Shown: positions 16,553 to 24,612 of the stretch, piece by piece
Position numbering within the stretch: the stretch's first letter is position 1
How the letters are laid out: each line of letters begins with the position of its first letter
Assembly (NCBI RefSeq): GCF_009192775.1
Contig: NZ_VTFX01000001.1
Location: 496,001 to 560,000 of the forward strand
DNA: 64,000 bases
Direction of reading: 5' to 3'
Source of the DNA: Arthrobacter yangruifuii
Lineage (GTDB): Bacteria; Actinomycetota; Actinomycetes; Actinomycetales; Micrococcaceae
Made by a program: the position numbers and the translations under genes
Notes under the pieces: generated by a model
What the model saw: only the letters and a program-made list of their open reading frames with translations
What the model was told of the DNA's origin: nothing
Database searches by the model: none

Positions 16553-17434
16553 ATGTTTTTCCATAAACAGGAACTCCAGTTCAAAGCCACTCCGGACAAG
16601 CCGGATGCCGTGTACGCCCGCAAGCTCCAGGAAGTGCTCGGCGGACAGTACGGCGAAATCACTGTGGCCATGCAGTACGAATTCCAGGCTTGGAATGCGC
16701 ACATTCCCGGCAAGTACCGGGATCTGCTCTACGGCATTGCCGCTGAGGAAATGGGCCATGTGGAGATGCTGGCCATCATGATTGCGCAGCTGCTGGAAAA
16801 GGCGCCCCTGGGTATTACCGACGACGCCGTCCAGTCCGATCCCACGGTCGCAGCAGTGGTGGGCGGCATGGATGTGCAGCACGCCATCGTGGCCGGTGCC
16901 GGTGCCCGTCCGGTGGACAGCAACGGAAACCCCTGGACCGGCGGGTACGTGACTGCCAGCGGCAACCTGCTGGCCGACTTTACGTCCAACGCCAACATTG
17001 AAATGCAGGGACGCCTCGCCGTCGCCCGGCTCTACCATATGACCGATGACCACGGGGTCCGGGATCTGCTGGCCTTCCTGCTGGCCCGCGACACGATGCA
17101 CCAGAACCAGTGGACCACTGCGGCCCTGGAACTTCAGGCGGAGAACATGGAACAACTGCCGGTCCCCAGCAACTTCCCGCTCAACAAGGAACACCGCGAG
17201 GTGTCCTACCAGTACCTGAACTTTTCCGACGGCGAGCATGCGAAGGAAGGTTCCTGGGCCAAGGGTCCGGCGCCGGACGGCAAGGGCGAATTCAGCTACC
17301 ACGACGGGCCAACGACGTCGGCTCCGATGCCCCCGCCGACCCGCCCGGACGCGCGGTATTACGGCACCACCGACGTGCCCAATCCCGTGGAGAAGGCGGC
17401 AGGAAAGGCGCAGGACAAACTGAAGAAGGAGTAA
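16553..17434 (+). CDS. Manganese catalase
   Basis: 293 residues, the usual length. Ferritin-like four-helix bundle with the dimanganese ligands E35 (YGEITV), E66 and H69 (AAEEMGHVEM), E150 (ANIEMQGR) and H183 (RDTMHQNQW), matching the Lactiplantibacillus enzyme pattern E35/E66/H69/E148/H181. Disproportionates H2O2 without heme. The tail (NPVEKAAGKAQDKLKKE) is lysine-rich and probably wraps subunits. The ribosome-binding site is GCGGAGG before the ATG. It may help remove the H2O2 made by urate oxidase, but it is 15 kb away with its own promoter. Terminator follows. Confidence 0.95.
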   Translation: MFFHKQELQFKATPDKPDAVYARKLQEVLGGQYGEITVAMQYEFQAWNAHIPGKYRDLLYGIAAEEMGHVEMLAIMIAQLLEKAPLGITDDAVQSDPTVAAVVGGMDVQHAIVAGAGARPVDSNGNPWTGGYVTASGNLLADFTSNANIEMQGRLAVARLYHMTDDHGVRDLLAFLLARDTMHQNQWTTAALELQAENMEQLPVPSNFPLNKEHREVSYQYLNFSDGEHAKEGSWAKGPAPDGKGEFSYHDGPTTSAPMPPPTRPDARYYGTTDVPNPVEKAAGKAQDKLKKE

Positions 17435-17477
17435 ACCGGCCGTGCCTGAACGAGGAGACGTAAACCGGGCGGGGCGG

Positions 17478-17512
17478 AAACCGGGCGCGGCCAGGAGGCC
17501 TGCGCCCGGTTT
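17478..17512 (+). terminator. Bidirectional terminator between Mn catalase and the convergent gene
   Basis: AAACCGGGCGC and GCGCCCGGTTT pair over 11 bp, with an inner GGCC/GGCC and AGGA loop and one bulged T; a T-run follows on the plus strand and the A-run at the other end serves the minus strand. Confidence 0.85.
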
Positions 17513-17524
17513 TGTGCCGAGTGG

Positions 17525-17902
17525 CTACGCCGGAGTGCGGATTTCCCGTGGCGGCTGCATTTCCTGGGATGCCGGACCGGGACCGACCGCGGCCCCGTCC
17601 GCGGGCTCGACGGCGGGCTCGTCCGCCCTGCCGAAGTAGTACGCCAGGAAGAAGGCCATGGAGACGGCTCCGGCCAGCAGGGCAGCGCGGTCGCGGGTGC
17701 CGGCCACGCCCCGCCCTAGGAGCGCGGTGCCGCCCACGGCGTTGACGGCGCTCCAGGCAGCGTTGGTTACGGGACCGGAGAGCCCGACACCGGGAGGCGA
17801 GGCAAACGGTGACGGGAATTCCCGGCCCTGTACCGCGCTGACTCCGTGCGGTACCGCGTTGGCCAGGAGGACCCCGGCGAAGAACTTCGAAACCATAGTC
17901 AT
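17525..17902 (-). CDS. Hypothetical membrane protein, ~125 aa
   Basis: 125 residues with two or three hydrophobic segments (MVSKFFAGVLLANAVPHGVSAVQG, VTNAAWSAVNAVGGTALL, ALLAGAVSMAFFLAYYFG) and a Pro/Glu-rich tail. The motif NAVPHGVSAVQGREFPSPFASPPGVGLS looks like a conserved actinobacterial small membrane family, but I cannot name a function. Upstream of it lies the MFS gene end; it reads toward the Mn catalase terminator. Start may be the first ATG or the ATG two codons later. Confidence 0.65.
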   Translation of the reverse strand: MTMVSKFFAGVLLANAVPHGVSAVQGREFPSPFASPPGVGLSGPVTNAAWSAVNAVGGTALLGRGVAGTRDRAALLAGAVSMAFFLAYYFGRADEPAVEPADGAAVGPGPASQEMQPPREIRTPA

Positions 17903-17922
17903 GGGGTGAGCGTACCCGTAGA

Positions 17923-19515
17923 TCAGTTTCTGCTGTCCGCCGCGCCTGCAGCGCCCCGGTCCGCTGTGTCCACGGCGTCCACGGTGCCCCGGTCCGCTGT
18001 GTCTACGGCGCCTCGGGAATCCGCGGTGTCCCCCGTGCCTGCTGCGGCCTGCGCGCCGCGGGAAGTGAGCTCGGGAGCAGGCTTGGCGTAGAACAGCGAC
18101 GCCAGCAGCGCCACGATAATCACGGCCGCCGGCAGGAACAGGGACTGTCCCATGGCCTCGGAGTAGCCTGCCTTCAACGCGTCCGGGAACGCCCCGGCAG
18201 CCGGTGCGGTCCCGCCGTCGGCTGCACCCCCGCCCAGGTGGGCGGTGAGCCGGGACTGCATGATCGCCGCGATGGCGCTGCTGCCGATCACCGCACCGAA
18301 CTGGCGGGTGGTGTTGTAGACGCCGGAACCTGCGCCGGCGACGTCGGCCGCCAGATTGCGGGTCGCCGTGAGCGAGACGGACGGCCAGATGCAGGCGTTT
18401 GCCAGGCCCATCAGCATCATCGGCAGGACAAGCTGCCAGTACGGCACATCCGGGCTAAGGAGTGCGCCGAGCCAGAGCAGTGACGCCGCCATGGCCGCGA
18501 AGCCGAAGACGGCAATGAACTTGGGGTTGCCGCGCTGTACGGTCTTACCTGCGATTGGGGCCAGGACGCCCGACAGGACCGCCATGGGGGCCAGCAGCAG
18601 GGCTGCCTGCGTGGGGCTCAGCCCGCGGACGTTCTGCGCGAAGAGGATCAGCGGCAGGGAGAAGGCCGTCACTGCGAACCCCATGCCGGTGATGGAGATG
18701 TTGGCCAGGGAGAAGTTACGGTCCCGGAAGAGCTTCAGCGGAAGCAGCGGCTCGGCGCGGTTCAGGTGCTGCCAGAGCACAAACAGGGCCAGCAGCACGA
18801 TCCCGGCGATGATGAGGGACCAGACGGAGATGGGTCCGGCGATGGTGCCCCAGTTGTAGCTCTCGCCTTCCTGGATGCCGAAGACCAGGGCGAACATGCC
18901 CGCCGCACTGAGCAGCACACCCAGGTAGTCGAAGCGGTGCACGGCCGTGGAAAGCCTGGGCACCAGCCGGTAGGCAAGGATGAAGCCCACGATGCCAACG
19001 GGCACGTTGATGAAGAAGATCCATTCCCAACCCAGTGCGTCCACGAGGACACCGCCGAGGATCGGTCCCACCAGAGTGGCGACGCCGGCAGTGGCACCCC
19101 AGAGGCCCAGTGCGGTGCCGCGCTGGTGCGGCGGGAAGATCCGGGTGATTACGGACATGGTCTGCGGGGTCATCAGTGCGGCCCCGAAGCCCTGGAACAC
19201 GCGTGCGAGGATCAGCGCATCCACGCTGCCCGCGAAGCCGCACCAGAGGCTGGACAGGGTGAAGACCACCAGACCGATCAGGTATACCCGCCGCGGACCG
19301 AACCGGTCCCCGAGCCGGCCGGTGATCAGCAGCGGCACGGCGTAGGCCAGCAGATAGGCGCTGATGACCCAGATGACCTCATCCAGGCCGGCGCCCAGGT
19401 CCTCCATGATGGCCGGGGTGGCGATGTTCACGATCGTGGAGTCGACGAGGATCATGAAGAATCCGATAACCAGGGACCAAAGTGCCGGCCACGGTTTGAT
19501 AGTGGAGTTATTCAA
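17923..19515 (-). CDS. MFS transporter, DHA2 EmrB/QacA type
   Basis: 530 residues, 14 predicted helices. TM1 has LVIGFFMILVDSTIVNIATPAIM (DHA2 motif D1), TM2-3 loop ITGRLGDRFGPRRVYLIG (motif A), and TM5 GLWGATAGVATLVGPILGGVL (motif C, typical of antiporters). The C-terminal ~40 residues are a polar tail with an 11-residue repeat (AVDTADRG-like) arising from a 25-bp direct repeat. Exports drugs or metabolites by proton antiport; substrate unknown. No regulator gene adjoins it. Confidence 0.88.
   Translation of the reverse strand: MNNSTIKPWPALWSLVIGFFMILVDSTIVNIATPAIMEDLGAGLDEVIWVISAYLLAYAVPLLITGRLGDRFGPRRVYLIGLVVFTLSSLWCGFAGSVDALILARVFQGFGAALMTPQTMSVITRIFPPHQRGTALGLWGATAGVATLVGPILGGVLVDALGWEWIFFINVPVGIVGFILAYRLVPRLSTAVHRFDYLGVLLSAAGMFALVFGIQEGESYNWGTIAGPISVWSLIIAGIVLLALFVLWQHLNRAEPLLPLKLFRDRNFSLANISITGMGFAVTAFSLPLILFAQNVRGLSPTQAALLLAPMAVLSGVLAPIAGKTVQRGNPKFIAVFGFAAMAASLLWLGALLSPDVPYWQLVLPMMLMGLANACIWPSVSLTATRNLAADVAGAGSGVYNTTRQFGAVIGSSAIAAIMQSRLTAHLGGGAADGGTAPAAGAFPDALKAGYSEAMGQSLFLPAAVIIVALLASLFYAKPAPELTSRGAQAAAGTGDTADSRGAVDTADRGTVDAVDTADRGAAGAADSRN
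17953..18010. repeat. 25-bp direct repeat inside the MFS C-terminal tail
   Basis: GCCCCGGTCCGCTGTGTC plus seven further bases recurs after 33 bp (17953-17977 and 17986-18010) with one mismatch. The 33-bp offset is in frame and gives an 11-residue repeat in the disordered tail of the MFS protein. Confidence 0.75.
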
Positions 19516-19745
19516 AATGTGTTGCCGTTCGGGAGTAGTGGGGAGAAATTGCGGGGAAGCTGTCCGGGTGGGCTGCGGAGAGCCGCCGTGCCTGGCGAGG
19601 ACCGGGGACCCGGACCCGACGGACCGCAGGGGCCAGACGGACCGGAAAAGCCGAGGTCTATTCTCGACCCGTCTGCCCTAGACGCAAACCCGTCACCGCG
19701 CCCCCGTATTCCGTCCCGCCGTAAACCCTGTGGCCACCTGCGTCG

Positions 19746-19769
19746 AAAACCGCGCCGTTGCGCGGTTTT
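19746..19769. terminator. Terminator downstream of the META lipoprotein gene
   Basis: AAAACCGCG and CGCGGTTTT form a 9-bp stem with a CCGTTG loop and T-runs on both strands. It lies in the 329-base gene-free stretch 19516-19844, which otherwise holds the MFS 5' flank and a degenerate ~11-12 bp GTGGCGAACCC repeat. Confidence 0.75.
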
Positions 19770-19770
19770 G

Positions 19771-19832
19771 TGGCGAACCGCAGCGAACCCATGGCGGACC
19801 CGCGGCGCACCCGTGGCGAACCCGTGGCGAAC
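19771..19832. repeat. Short tandem repeat of GTGGCGAACCC-like units
   Basis: Five to six degenerate 11-12 bp units (TGGCGAACCG, AGCGAACCCA, GGCGGACCCG, GGCGCACCCGT, GGCGAACCCGT, GGCGAACCGG) between the terminator and the end of the META lipoprotein gene. No reading frame support. Confidence 0.55.
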
Positions 19833-19844
19833 CGGCACGGAAGG

Positions 19845-20261
19845 CTAGGAACCGGCGCGCGGACGCTGAAGAACCCCGATTTCCATGCCATCCCGGTCGT
19901 AGACCCGCAGGGTGTCGCCGTCCAGGTCAGCGGCGACGCCGGCGGCAAGCCAGGTGTCAATGCCCTGGCAGAACATCATGGTGGAGGCCATGTCCTGCAG
20001 GGTGACCCGCGTTCCCTCGATGCTCCAGTGGCCCATCAGCCGGTTGCAGCCGTCGGTTCCGCTGACCCGCCCGTCGGGGTCGAACTCCAGCGACGGCGCT
20101 TCGGTATTGGCCGTATCGCCCCAGACGCCGGTGACATCGGCATCCCGTGCGGCGCCGTCGTCGTTCCCCGATGCATTGCCGCACGCCGCCAGCGGGAGGA
20201 GCCCGAACAGCAGCAGCGCGGGCAGCAGGGCCGTGGCGGCGTGCCGGGGAGTCAGAGCCAC
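19845..20261 (-). CDS. META-domain lipoprotein (HslJ-like)
   Basis: 138 residues from a GTG that overlaps the corA stop by 10 bases, so translation is coupled to corA. Signal peptide with lipobox LLPLAACG, then an Asp/Asn-rich linker and a META domain: VTGVWGDTANTEAPSLEFDPDGRVSGTDGCNRLMGHWSIEGTRVTL and a later MMFCQG. META domains occur in secreted heat-shock proteins such as HslJ. Likely anchored to the outer face of the membrane; molecular function unknown. Confidence 0.85.
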   Translation of the reverse strand: MALTPRHAATALLPALLLFGLLPLAACGNASGNDDGAARDADVTGVWGDTANTEAPSLEFDPDGRVSGTDGCNRLMGHWSIEGTRVTLQDMASTMMFCQGIDTWLAAGVAADLDGDTLRVYDRDGMEIGVLQRPRAGS

Positions 20262-21247
20262 TTGTTCCGCTTGAAGGTCAGATACAGGATGACGCCCATC
20301 CCGAGCATCGCCAGGATTGCCAGCGGGTATCCGAATTCCCAGCCGAGCTCCGGCATGTTTTCGAAGTTCATTCCGTATATGGTGCCCACCAGGGTGGGGG
20401 CAAAGAGGATGGCGGCCCAGGAGGAGATCCGTTTCACCTGCTCGTTCTGCTCAATGCTGGTCTCTGCCAGGCGGTTGGATGCCAGCGTGGAGGAGAGGGT
20501 GAGCGCGTTGTCCAGGATTGCCCGGTAGGCGTTGACCCGGTCGATCAGGCGGAGCACGTGGTCCATCACGTCGCCGAGATTGTCATGCAGGCCCGCGGGG
20601 ATGCCGTACTGGTCCGCCTGCTGGCGCAGTGCGCCCACCACGGTTTCCAGCGGGCTGATGGCGCGGTGGAACTGGATGACCTCGCGGGAAAGCTCATAGA
20701 TGCGGCGGGAAACTTCCGCGTCGCCGCCGAACAGCTGGTCCTCAATCTCGTCGATGTCGTTTTCCAGCCCGGCGGCCACGGGGGCATATTCATCCACCAC
20801 CTGGTCCAGCACGGCGTAAAGCACCGCCTGCGGCCCAAGCGCCAGCAGATCCGGTTCCTGTTCCAGTCGCTTGCGGACACGGGCCAGGTCCGGGGACTCG
20901 GCATGCCGGACGGTCACCACGAAGTTCGGGCCCACAAACAGGTGCAGCTCACCGAACTCCACGCGCTCGGCGTCGTCCAGATAGCGGGCGGGACGCAGGA
21001 CAAGGAACAGCTGGTCACCGTACTGTTCCAGCTTGGAGCGCTGATGGCCGGCCAGGGCGTCTTCGACAATTAGCAGGTTCAGGCCGAATTCCTCGGCCAC
21101 GGCCAGCAGCTCCACTTCATCCGGGCGGTACAGCCCGATCCAGGCCATGCCGCCGGAGCTGCGGGTGAGCTCGAACGTTTCATCCATGCTGTCGGGGTCA
21201 TGCCGGCGTTTACCGTCCACATACACCGCGTTGTCGATCAGCGTCAT
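20252..21247 (-). CDS. corA: CorA family magnesium/cobalt transporter
   Basis: 331 residues from the ATG at 21247, which has AAGGGA six bases before it; an upstream extension is rejected. Long acidic cytoplasmic domain with coiled helices, then two C-terminal helices with the selectivity motif YGMNFENMPEL (GMN) and a basic tail (LTFKRNKWL). Forms a pentameric channel for Mg2+, possibly Co2+/Ni2+. First gene of a pair with the META lipoprotein. Confidence 0.93.
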   Translation of the reverse strand: MTLIDNAVYVDGKRRHDPDSMDETFELTRSSGGMAWIGLYRPDEVELLAVAEEFGLNLLIVEDALAGHQRSKLEQYGDQLFLVLRPARYLDDAERVEFGELHLFVGPNFVVTVRHAESPDLARVRKRLEQEPDLLALGPQAVLYAVLDQVVDEYAPVAAGLENDIDEIEDQLFGGDAEVSRRIYELSREVIQFHRAISPLETVVGALRQQADQYGIPAGLHDNLGDVMDHVLRLIDRVNAYRAILDNALTLSSTLASNRLAETSIEQNEQVKRISSWAAILFAPTLVGTIYGMNFENMPELGWEFGYPLAILAMLGMGVILYLTFKRNKWL

Positions 21248-21272
21248 GGGCATTCCCTTAGCGTCGAAACCA

Positions 21273-21342
21273 TGCACGGCACCCGCCGTGCAGAACAATG
21301 GGCAGCACCCCCGGCACTGAAGGCCCGGAGCACTGCCCATTA
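21273..21342 (-). promoter_or_regulatory. Structured corA leader/intergenic region with two hairpins
   Basis: Between the P-type ATPase stop and the corA start are TGCACGGC/GCCGTGCA (21273-21292, 8-bp stem, ACCC loop) and AATGGGCAG/CTGCCCATT (21298-21306 with 21334-21342, 9-bp stem). They may be the ATPase terminator, a corA leader structure, or both. No known magnesium riboswitch consensus was recognised. Confidence 0.45.
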
Positions 21343-21407
21343 TCCCCTGCTCACCGGTGTCGGCGTCGCCAGATGCCCCCGCAGGCCGGCCGCTGCCTAA
21401 CCTCCGC

Positions 21408-23327
21408 CTATACGGGGTCCGTCGCGGGCCCCGGCGCGGCCACCGGGCGGGCCGCCGGAACCTGTTCCTTTTGCGTGCTGCCCCGCGGTCCGGTCAGGGC
21501 GCGCAGCGCGTTGAGGATGGCGGCCAGGTCCACCAGTTCCTGGATCAGTGCACCCGCCACCGCGGGGATGAACCCGAACGCGGCGGTCACCATCAGTCCC
21601 AGGCTGAGGGCGATGCCCAGCCAGATGCTGCCCAGCGCCACCCGCATAGTACGCCGGCCGATCTCGACGGCGTCGGCCACCCTGGCAATGTCATCGGCCA
21701 CCAGCACGACGTCGGCCGACTCGCTGGCGGCGGTGGACCCGCGCGCCCCCATGGCGATGCCGACGTCGGCCGCCGCCAGCACCGGGGCGTCATTGACGCC
21801 GTCGCCCACCATGACCACCGGACGCGGGGACAGCGAGCGGACGGCGTTCACCTTGTCCGCGGGCAGCAGCCCCGCCCGGACATCCGTAATGCCCAAGCCT
21901 GCGGCTACGGCGCCGGCGGTGGCCGGACCGTCACCGGTGAGCATCACTGTCCGGCGGATGCCCAGGGCCGCCAGCCGGCTGAGCGTGGCCGCGGCGTCTG
22001 CCCGCACAGCGTCGCTCATGATCAACGTGCCGGCAAAGCGGCCGTCCACACCGATGTAGACCACCATCTGCCCGGGCTCCAGATGGGCGGGCACGGTATC
22101 CGGGGCAGCCTCCGCCACAAAGCGTTCCTTGCCCACCCGGACCGTGTGTCCGCCCAGCACGGCCTCGACGCCGTTGGTTGCCACTTCCTGGGCGGTGTCC
22201 GCGGATTGCAGGGCCAGGCCGTGGGCGGCTGCAGCCTGCTGCACCGAGGCAGCCAGCACATGGGAGGAATACTGCTCGGCGGAGGCGGCCAGGCCCAGCA
22301 CGTCATCAGTGCTGAAACCCGGCTGCGGACGGATCGCCACCAGCTCGGGGTGCCCGTGCGTGAGGGTGCCCGTTTTGTCGAAGGCAGCGGTTCCGGCCCT
22401 GGACAGCTGCTCCAGCACGGCTCCGCCCTTGACGATGATTCCGGTCCGGGCCGCGCGGCTCATACCGCCCAGGAAGGCGACCGGGGCTGCGATCAGCAGC
22501 GGGCACGGGGTGGCCAGGACCAGCACTTCGGCAAAGCGGACCGGGTCCCCGCTGAGCGCCCAGGCCAGCCCGGCGATCAGCAGCGACACGGCGGTAAAGG
22601 GCACCGCGAACCGGTCCGCCAGGCGCACCACGGGCGCCTTCGAATCTGCGGCCTCGGCCACCAAAGCGACAATGCGCTGGTACTGGCTGTCCGCCGTCGT
22701 CGCGGTGGCCCGCAGCAGCACGGCGCGGGTGCCGTTCACGGAACCGCTCATCACCGCGTCCCCGGTTTGCCTGCTGGCCGGAAGGGACTCGCCGGTGAGG
22801 GAAGATTCGTCGAAGTCGGCGGGCCCGGAGACGAGTGTTCCGTCCACGGGGACCACTTCGGCGGGCCGGATCAGGAGCAGGTCGCCGGGGGCTACCGCGG
22901 TGGCCGGAATGTCCTCGGTACCCAGCTGGGTGTTGCCGCGGGGAAAGCGGTGGGCAATCTGCGGCGCCCGCGCCAGGAGGGCGTCGAGTTCGCTGCGCGC
23001 CCGGCCGGCGGCGTAGTCCTCCAGCGCCTGGCCGCCGGAAAGCATCAGGACGATGATCAGCGCTGCCAGGTATTCACCCACAACCACTGTGGCGACTATG
23101 GCAATGACGGCGAGGATGTCCAGTCCCCAGTGTCCCCCGAGGATGTCCCGGACCATGCCGGCGGCGGTTTTCGCGGCGACCGCGGACGCGAAGACACCGG
23201 CGGTCCAGGCTGCGGCAGTGCCGGCACCGAAGAACTGCAGGAAGAGGAACAGCACACCGACGAGCAGGGTTGCGAAAACCAGCGGGTAGCGGCGGACCGC
23301 GTTGGTGATCCGGTTCGAAGTCTCCAT
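21408..23327 (-). CDS. Heavy-metal P-type ATPase, P1B-5-like (TPCP / QExxD)
   Basis: 639 residues, no N-terminal metal-binding domain. TM4 carries TPCP (T273-P276) instead of CPC; DKTGT phosphorylation site at D317; TGES-type actuator loop (SLTGES); GDGVNDAP hinge near 508-515; and QELVD at 596-600 in a C-terminal helix. TPCP plus QExxD marks the P1B-5 group, associated with Ni2+, Fe2+ or Co2+ export. The HP dipeptide of the nucleotide domain is replaced (SSHVLA at 354-359), and no C-terminal hemerythrin domain follows. Probably a divalent-metal exporter; it precedes corA in the same direction. Confidence 0.85.
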   Translation of the reverse strand: METSNRITNAVRRYPLVFATLLVGVLFLFLQFFGAGTAAAWTAGVFASAVAAKTAAGMVRDILGGHWGLDILAVIAIVATVVVGEYLAALIIVLMLSGGQALEDYAAGRARSELDALLARAPQIAHRFPRGNTQLGTEDIPATAVAPGDLLLIRPAEVVPVDGTLVSGPADFDESSLTGESLPASRQTGDAVMSGSVNGTRAVLLRATATTADSQYQRIVALVAEAADSKAPVVRLADRFAVPFTAVSLLIAGLAWALSGDPVRFAEVLVLATPCPLLIAAPVAFLGGMSRAARTGIIVKGGAVLEQLSRAGTAAFDKTGTLTHGHPELVAIRPQPGFSTDDVLGLAASAEQYSSHVLAASVQQAAAAHGLALQSADTAQEVATNGVEAVLGGHTVRVGKERFVAEAAPDTVPAHLEPGQMVVYIGVDGRFAGTLIMSDAVRADAAATLSRLAALGIRRTVMLTGDGPATAGAVAAGLGITDVRAGLLPADKVNAVRSLSPRPVVMVGDGVNDAPVLAAADVGIAMGARGSTAASESADVVLVADDIARVADAVEIGRRTMRVALGSIWLGIALSLGLMVTAAFGFIPAVAGALIQELVDLAAILNALRALTGPRGSTQKEQVPAARPVAAPGPATDPV

Positions 23328-23423
23328 GCCTCTGTTTTAGGCCTGCCCGAGCTGGCTTTCCAGCAAGCGAAAGCTCTCCTAACTTTCCGGCCTCAGCTCC
23401 GTTCCTCGTCCGTCCCGGTGCTG

Positions 23424-23648
23424 TTACACGCCGCGCCGTCGGCTGAGCAGCCCGGACATCAGCAGGAGCAGCCCGCCGGCCAGCGGCCAGAGGACGTACA
23501 TGCTCAGAAGGGCGCCGAAGGCCGCGACCACCAGGCAGATCAGCATGGCAGCGCAGACCAGGACCATTCCCAGCACGATCCGGGTCTGCCCGCGGTGCGG
23601 TGACGGGATGGGTGGAAGCCACGCGGGACGTTCATCAGTCCAGCTCAT
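23424..23648 (-). CDS. Small hypothetical membrane protein, 74 aa
   Basis: 74 residues from the ATG at 23648 (MSWTDERPAWLPPIPSP...). A short polar, Pro-rich N-terminus is followed by two hydrophobic helices (IVLGMVLVCAAMLICLVVAAFG and MYVLWPLAGGLLLLMSGLL) and an RRRG tail. Function not recognised. It is upstream of the P-type ATPase in the same direction with a 96-base gap. Confidence 0.6.
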   Translation of the reverse strand: MSWTDERPAWLPPIPSPHRGQTRIVLGMVLVCAAMLICLVVAAFGALLSMYVLWPLAGGLLLLMSGLLSRRRGV

Positions 23649-23792
23649 GCGGGCCAGTCTAGGACTGCCGGCCGTGGATGGAACCGCCCTGCCCCGGATT
23701 TCTCCTTTCACGGCCAAACCGCTCTTCACGGACCCCGGCCACCGTGAAAGGATGACGGCACCGTACCGCCGATGCAGAGGGAACCTGCCGCC

Positions 23793-24311
23793 ATGAACCA
23801 GAGCGATCTCCTAGTTGACGCCTTCGGGCGGGTCCCCGGCATTGTCCGCAGGGTCGTGAACAATCTGGACGCCGCTGCGCTGAACCACCGTCCCTATCCT
23901 GAGGGAAACTCCGTTTCCTGGCTGATCTGGCACCTGAGTCGGGTGGAGGACCATCAGATTGCCGAGGTGGCCGGGCAGGAGCAGGCCTGGACCGCAGATG
24001 GCTGGGCGGAGCGTGTAGGGCTGCCGCTCGCCGTGGAAGACACCGGGTACGGGCATACCTCGGAGCAGGTGGGGCTGGTGCAGGTGCACTCCTCGGAGCT
24101 GCTGCTGGGGTATTACGACGAGGTGCACTCCCGCACCGAGGCCTTCGTCTCGGGGCTGTCCGAGGAGGAACTGGACCAGATCGTGGACCGGGCGTGGGAT
24201 CCGCCGGTGACGCTCGGCGTCCGGCTGGTAAGTACCCTGGCGGACTGCCTGGAGCACGCGGGCCAGGCGGCATATGTCCGGGGCATGGTGTTGGCACAAG
24301 CAAGGGGGTAG
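23793..24311 (+). CDS. DinB/DUF664 family protein (mycothiol-dependent-like fold)
   Basis: 172 residues from the ATG at 23793 (GAGGG ten bases before); an ATG seven codons earlier is also in frame. DinB-like four-helix bundle: LNHRPYPEGNSVSWLIWHLSRVEDHQIAEVAG holds the first conserved His of the metal site (WHLSRVEDH), and the C-terminal LADCLEHAGQAAYVRGM holds the last His. In actinobacteria this fold is used by mycothiol- and bacillithiol-dependent transferases. Substrate unknown. Followed after five bases by a small gene that may be coupled to it. Confidence 0.8.
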   Translation: MNQSDLLVDAFGRVPGIVRRVVNNLDAAALNHRPYPEGNSVSWLIWHLSRVEDHQIAEVAGQEQAWTADGWAERVGLPLAVEDTGYGHTSEQVGLVQVHSSELLLGYYDEVHSRTEAFVSGLSEEELDQIVDRAWDPPVTLGVRLVSTLADCLEHAGQAAYVRGMVLAQARG

Positions 24312-24316
24312 GCGGC

Positions 24317-24574
24317 GTGAGGCAATCGATGATGAAGCTCTTCGGGGACCGGGAAGATCCCCGGATCCGGATCAGGGAGACCTACTGGCCCGATGCCGCG
24401 GATCCGCAGGCAGCGGCAACACATTGGGCGGTTGCCGCCATCCGGGCGAGGGGGCTGGATCCGAAAGATCCCCGGGACGGGATAGCCGCCGTCGCCGCCC
24501 TCCGTGCGGCGAAACCGGAACTGACGCTGAAGACCGCCGCGTTCCTGGCCAGGAGCGCCGGCAACAGTGCCTGA
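24317..24574 (+). CDS. Small hypothetical protein, 85 aa
   Basis: 85 residues starting at a GTG at 24317 (or ATG at 24329), five bases after the DinB-like gene, so probably the second gene of that operon. The sequence (MKLFGDREDPRIRIRETYWPDAADPQAAATHWAVAAIRARGLDPKDP...) is soluble and basic-acidic mixed, with helical repeats AAVAALRAAKPELTLKTAAFLARS. No known domain recognised. Confidence 0.6.
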   Translation: MRQSMMKLFGDREDPRIRIRETYWPDAADPQAAATHWAVAAIRARGLDPKDPRDGIAAVAALRAAKPELTLKTAAFLARSAGNSA

Positions 24575-24612
24575 CCCGGCCTGACCCTGCGGTGCCTCAG
24601 TGTGATGCCGGC

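Noticed and set aside
21357-23603. Long plus-strand frame opposite the P-type ATPase
   Set aside because: It is a GC-rich antisense shadow of a clear P1B ATPase with complete motifs on the minus strand; no start signal or domain.
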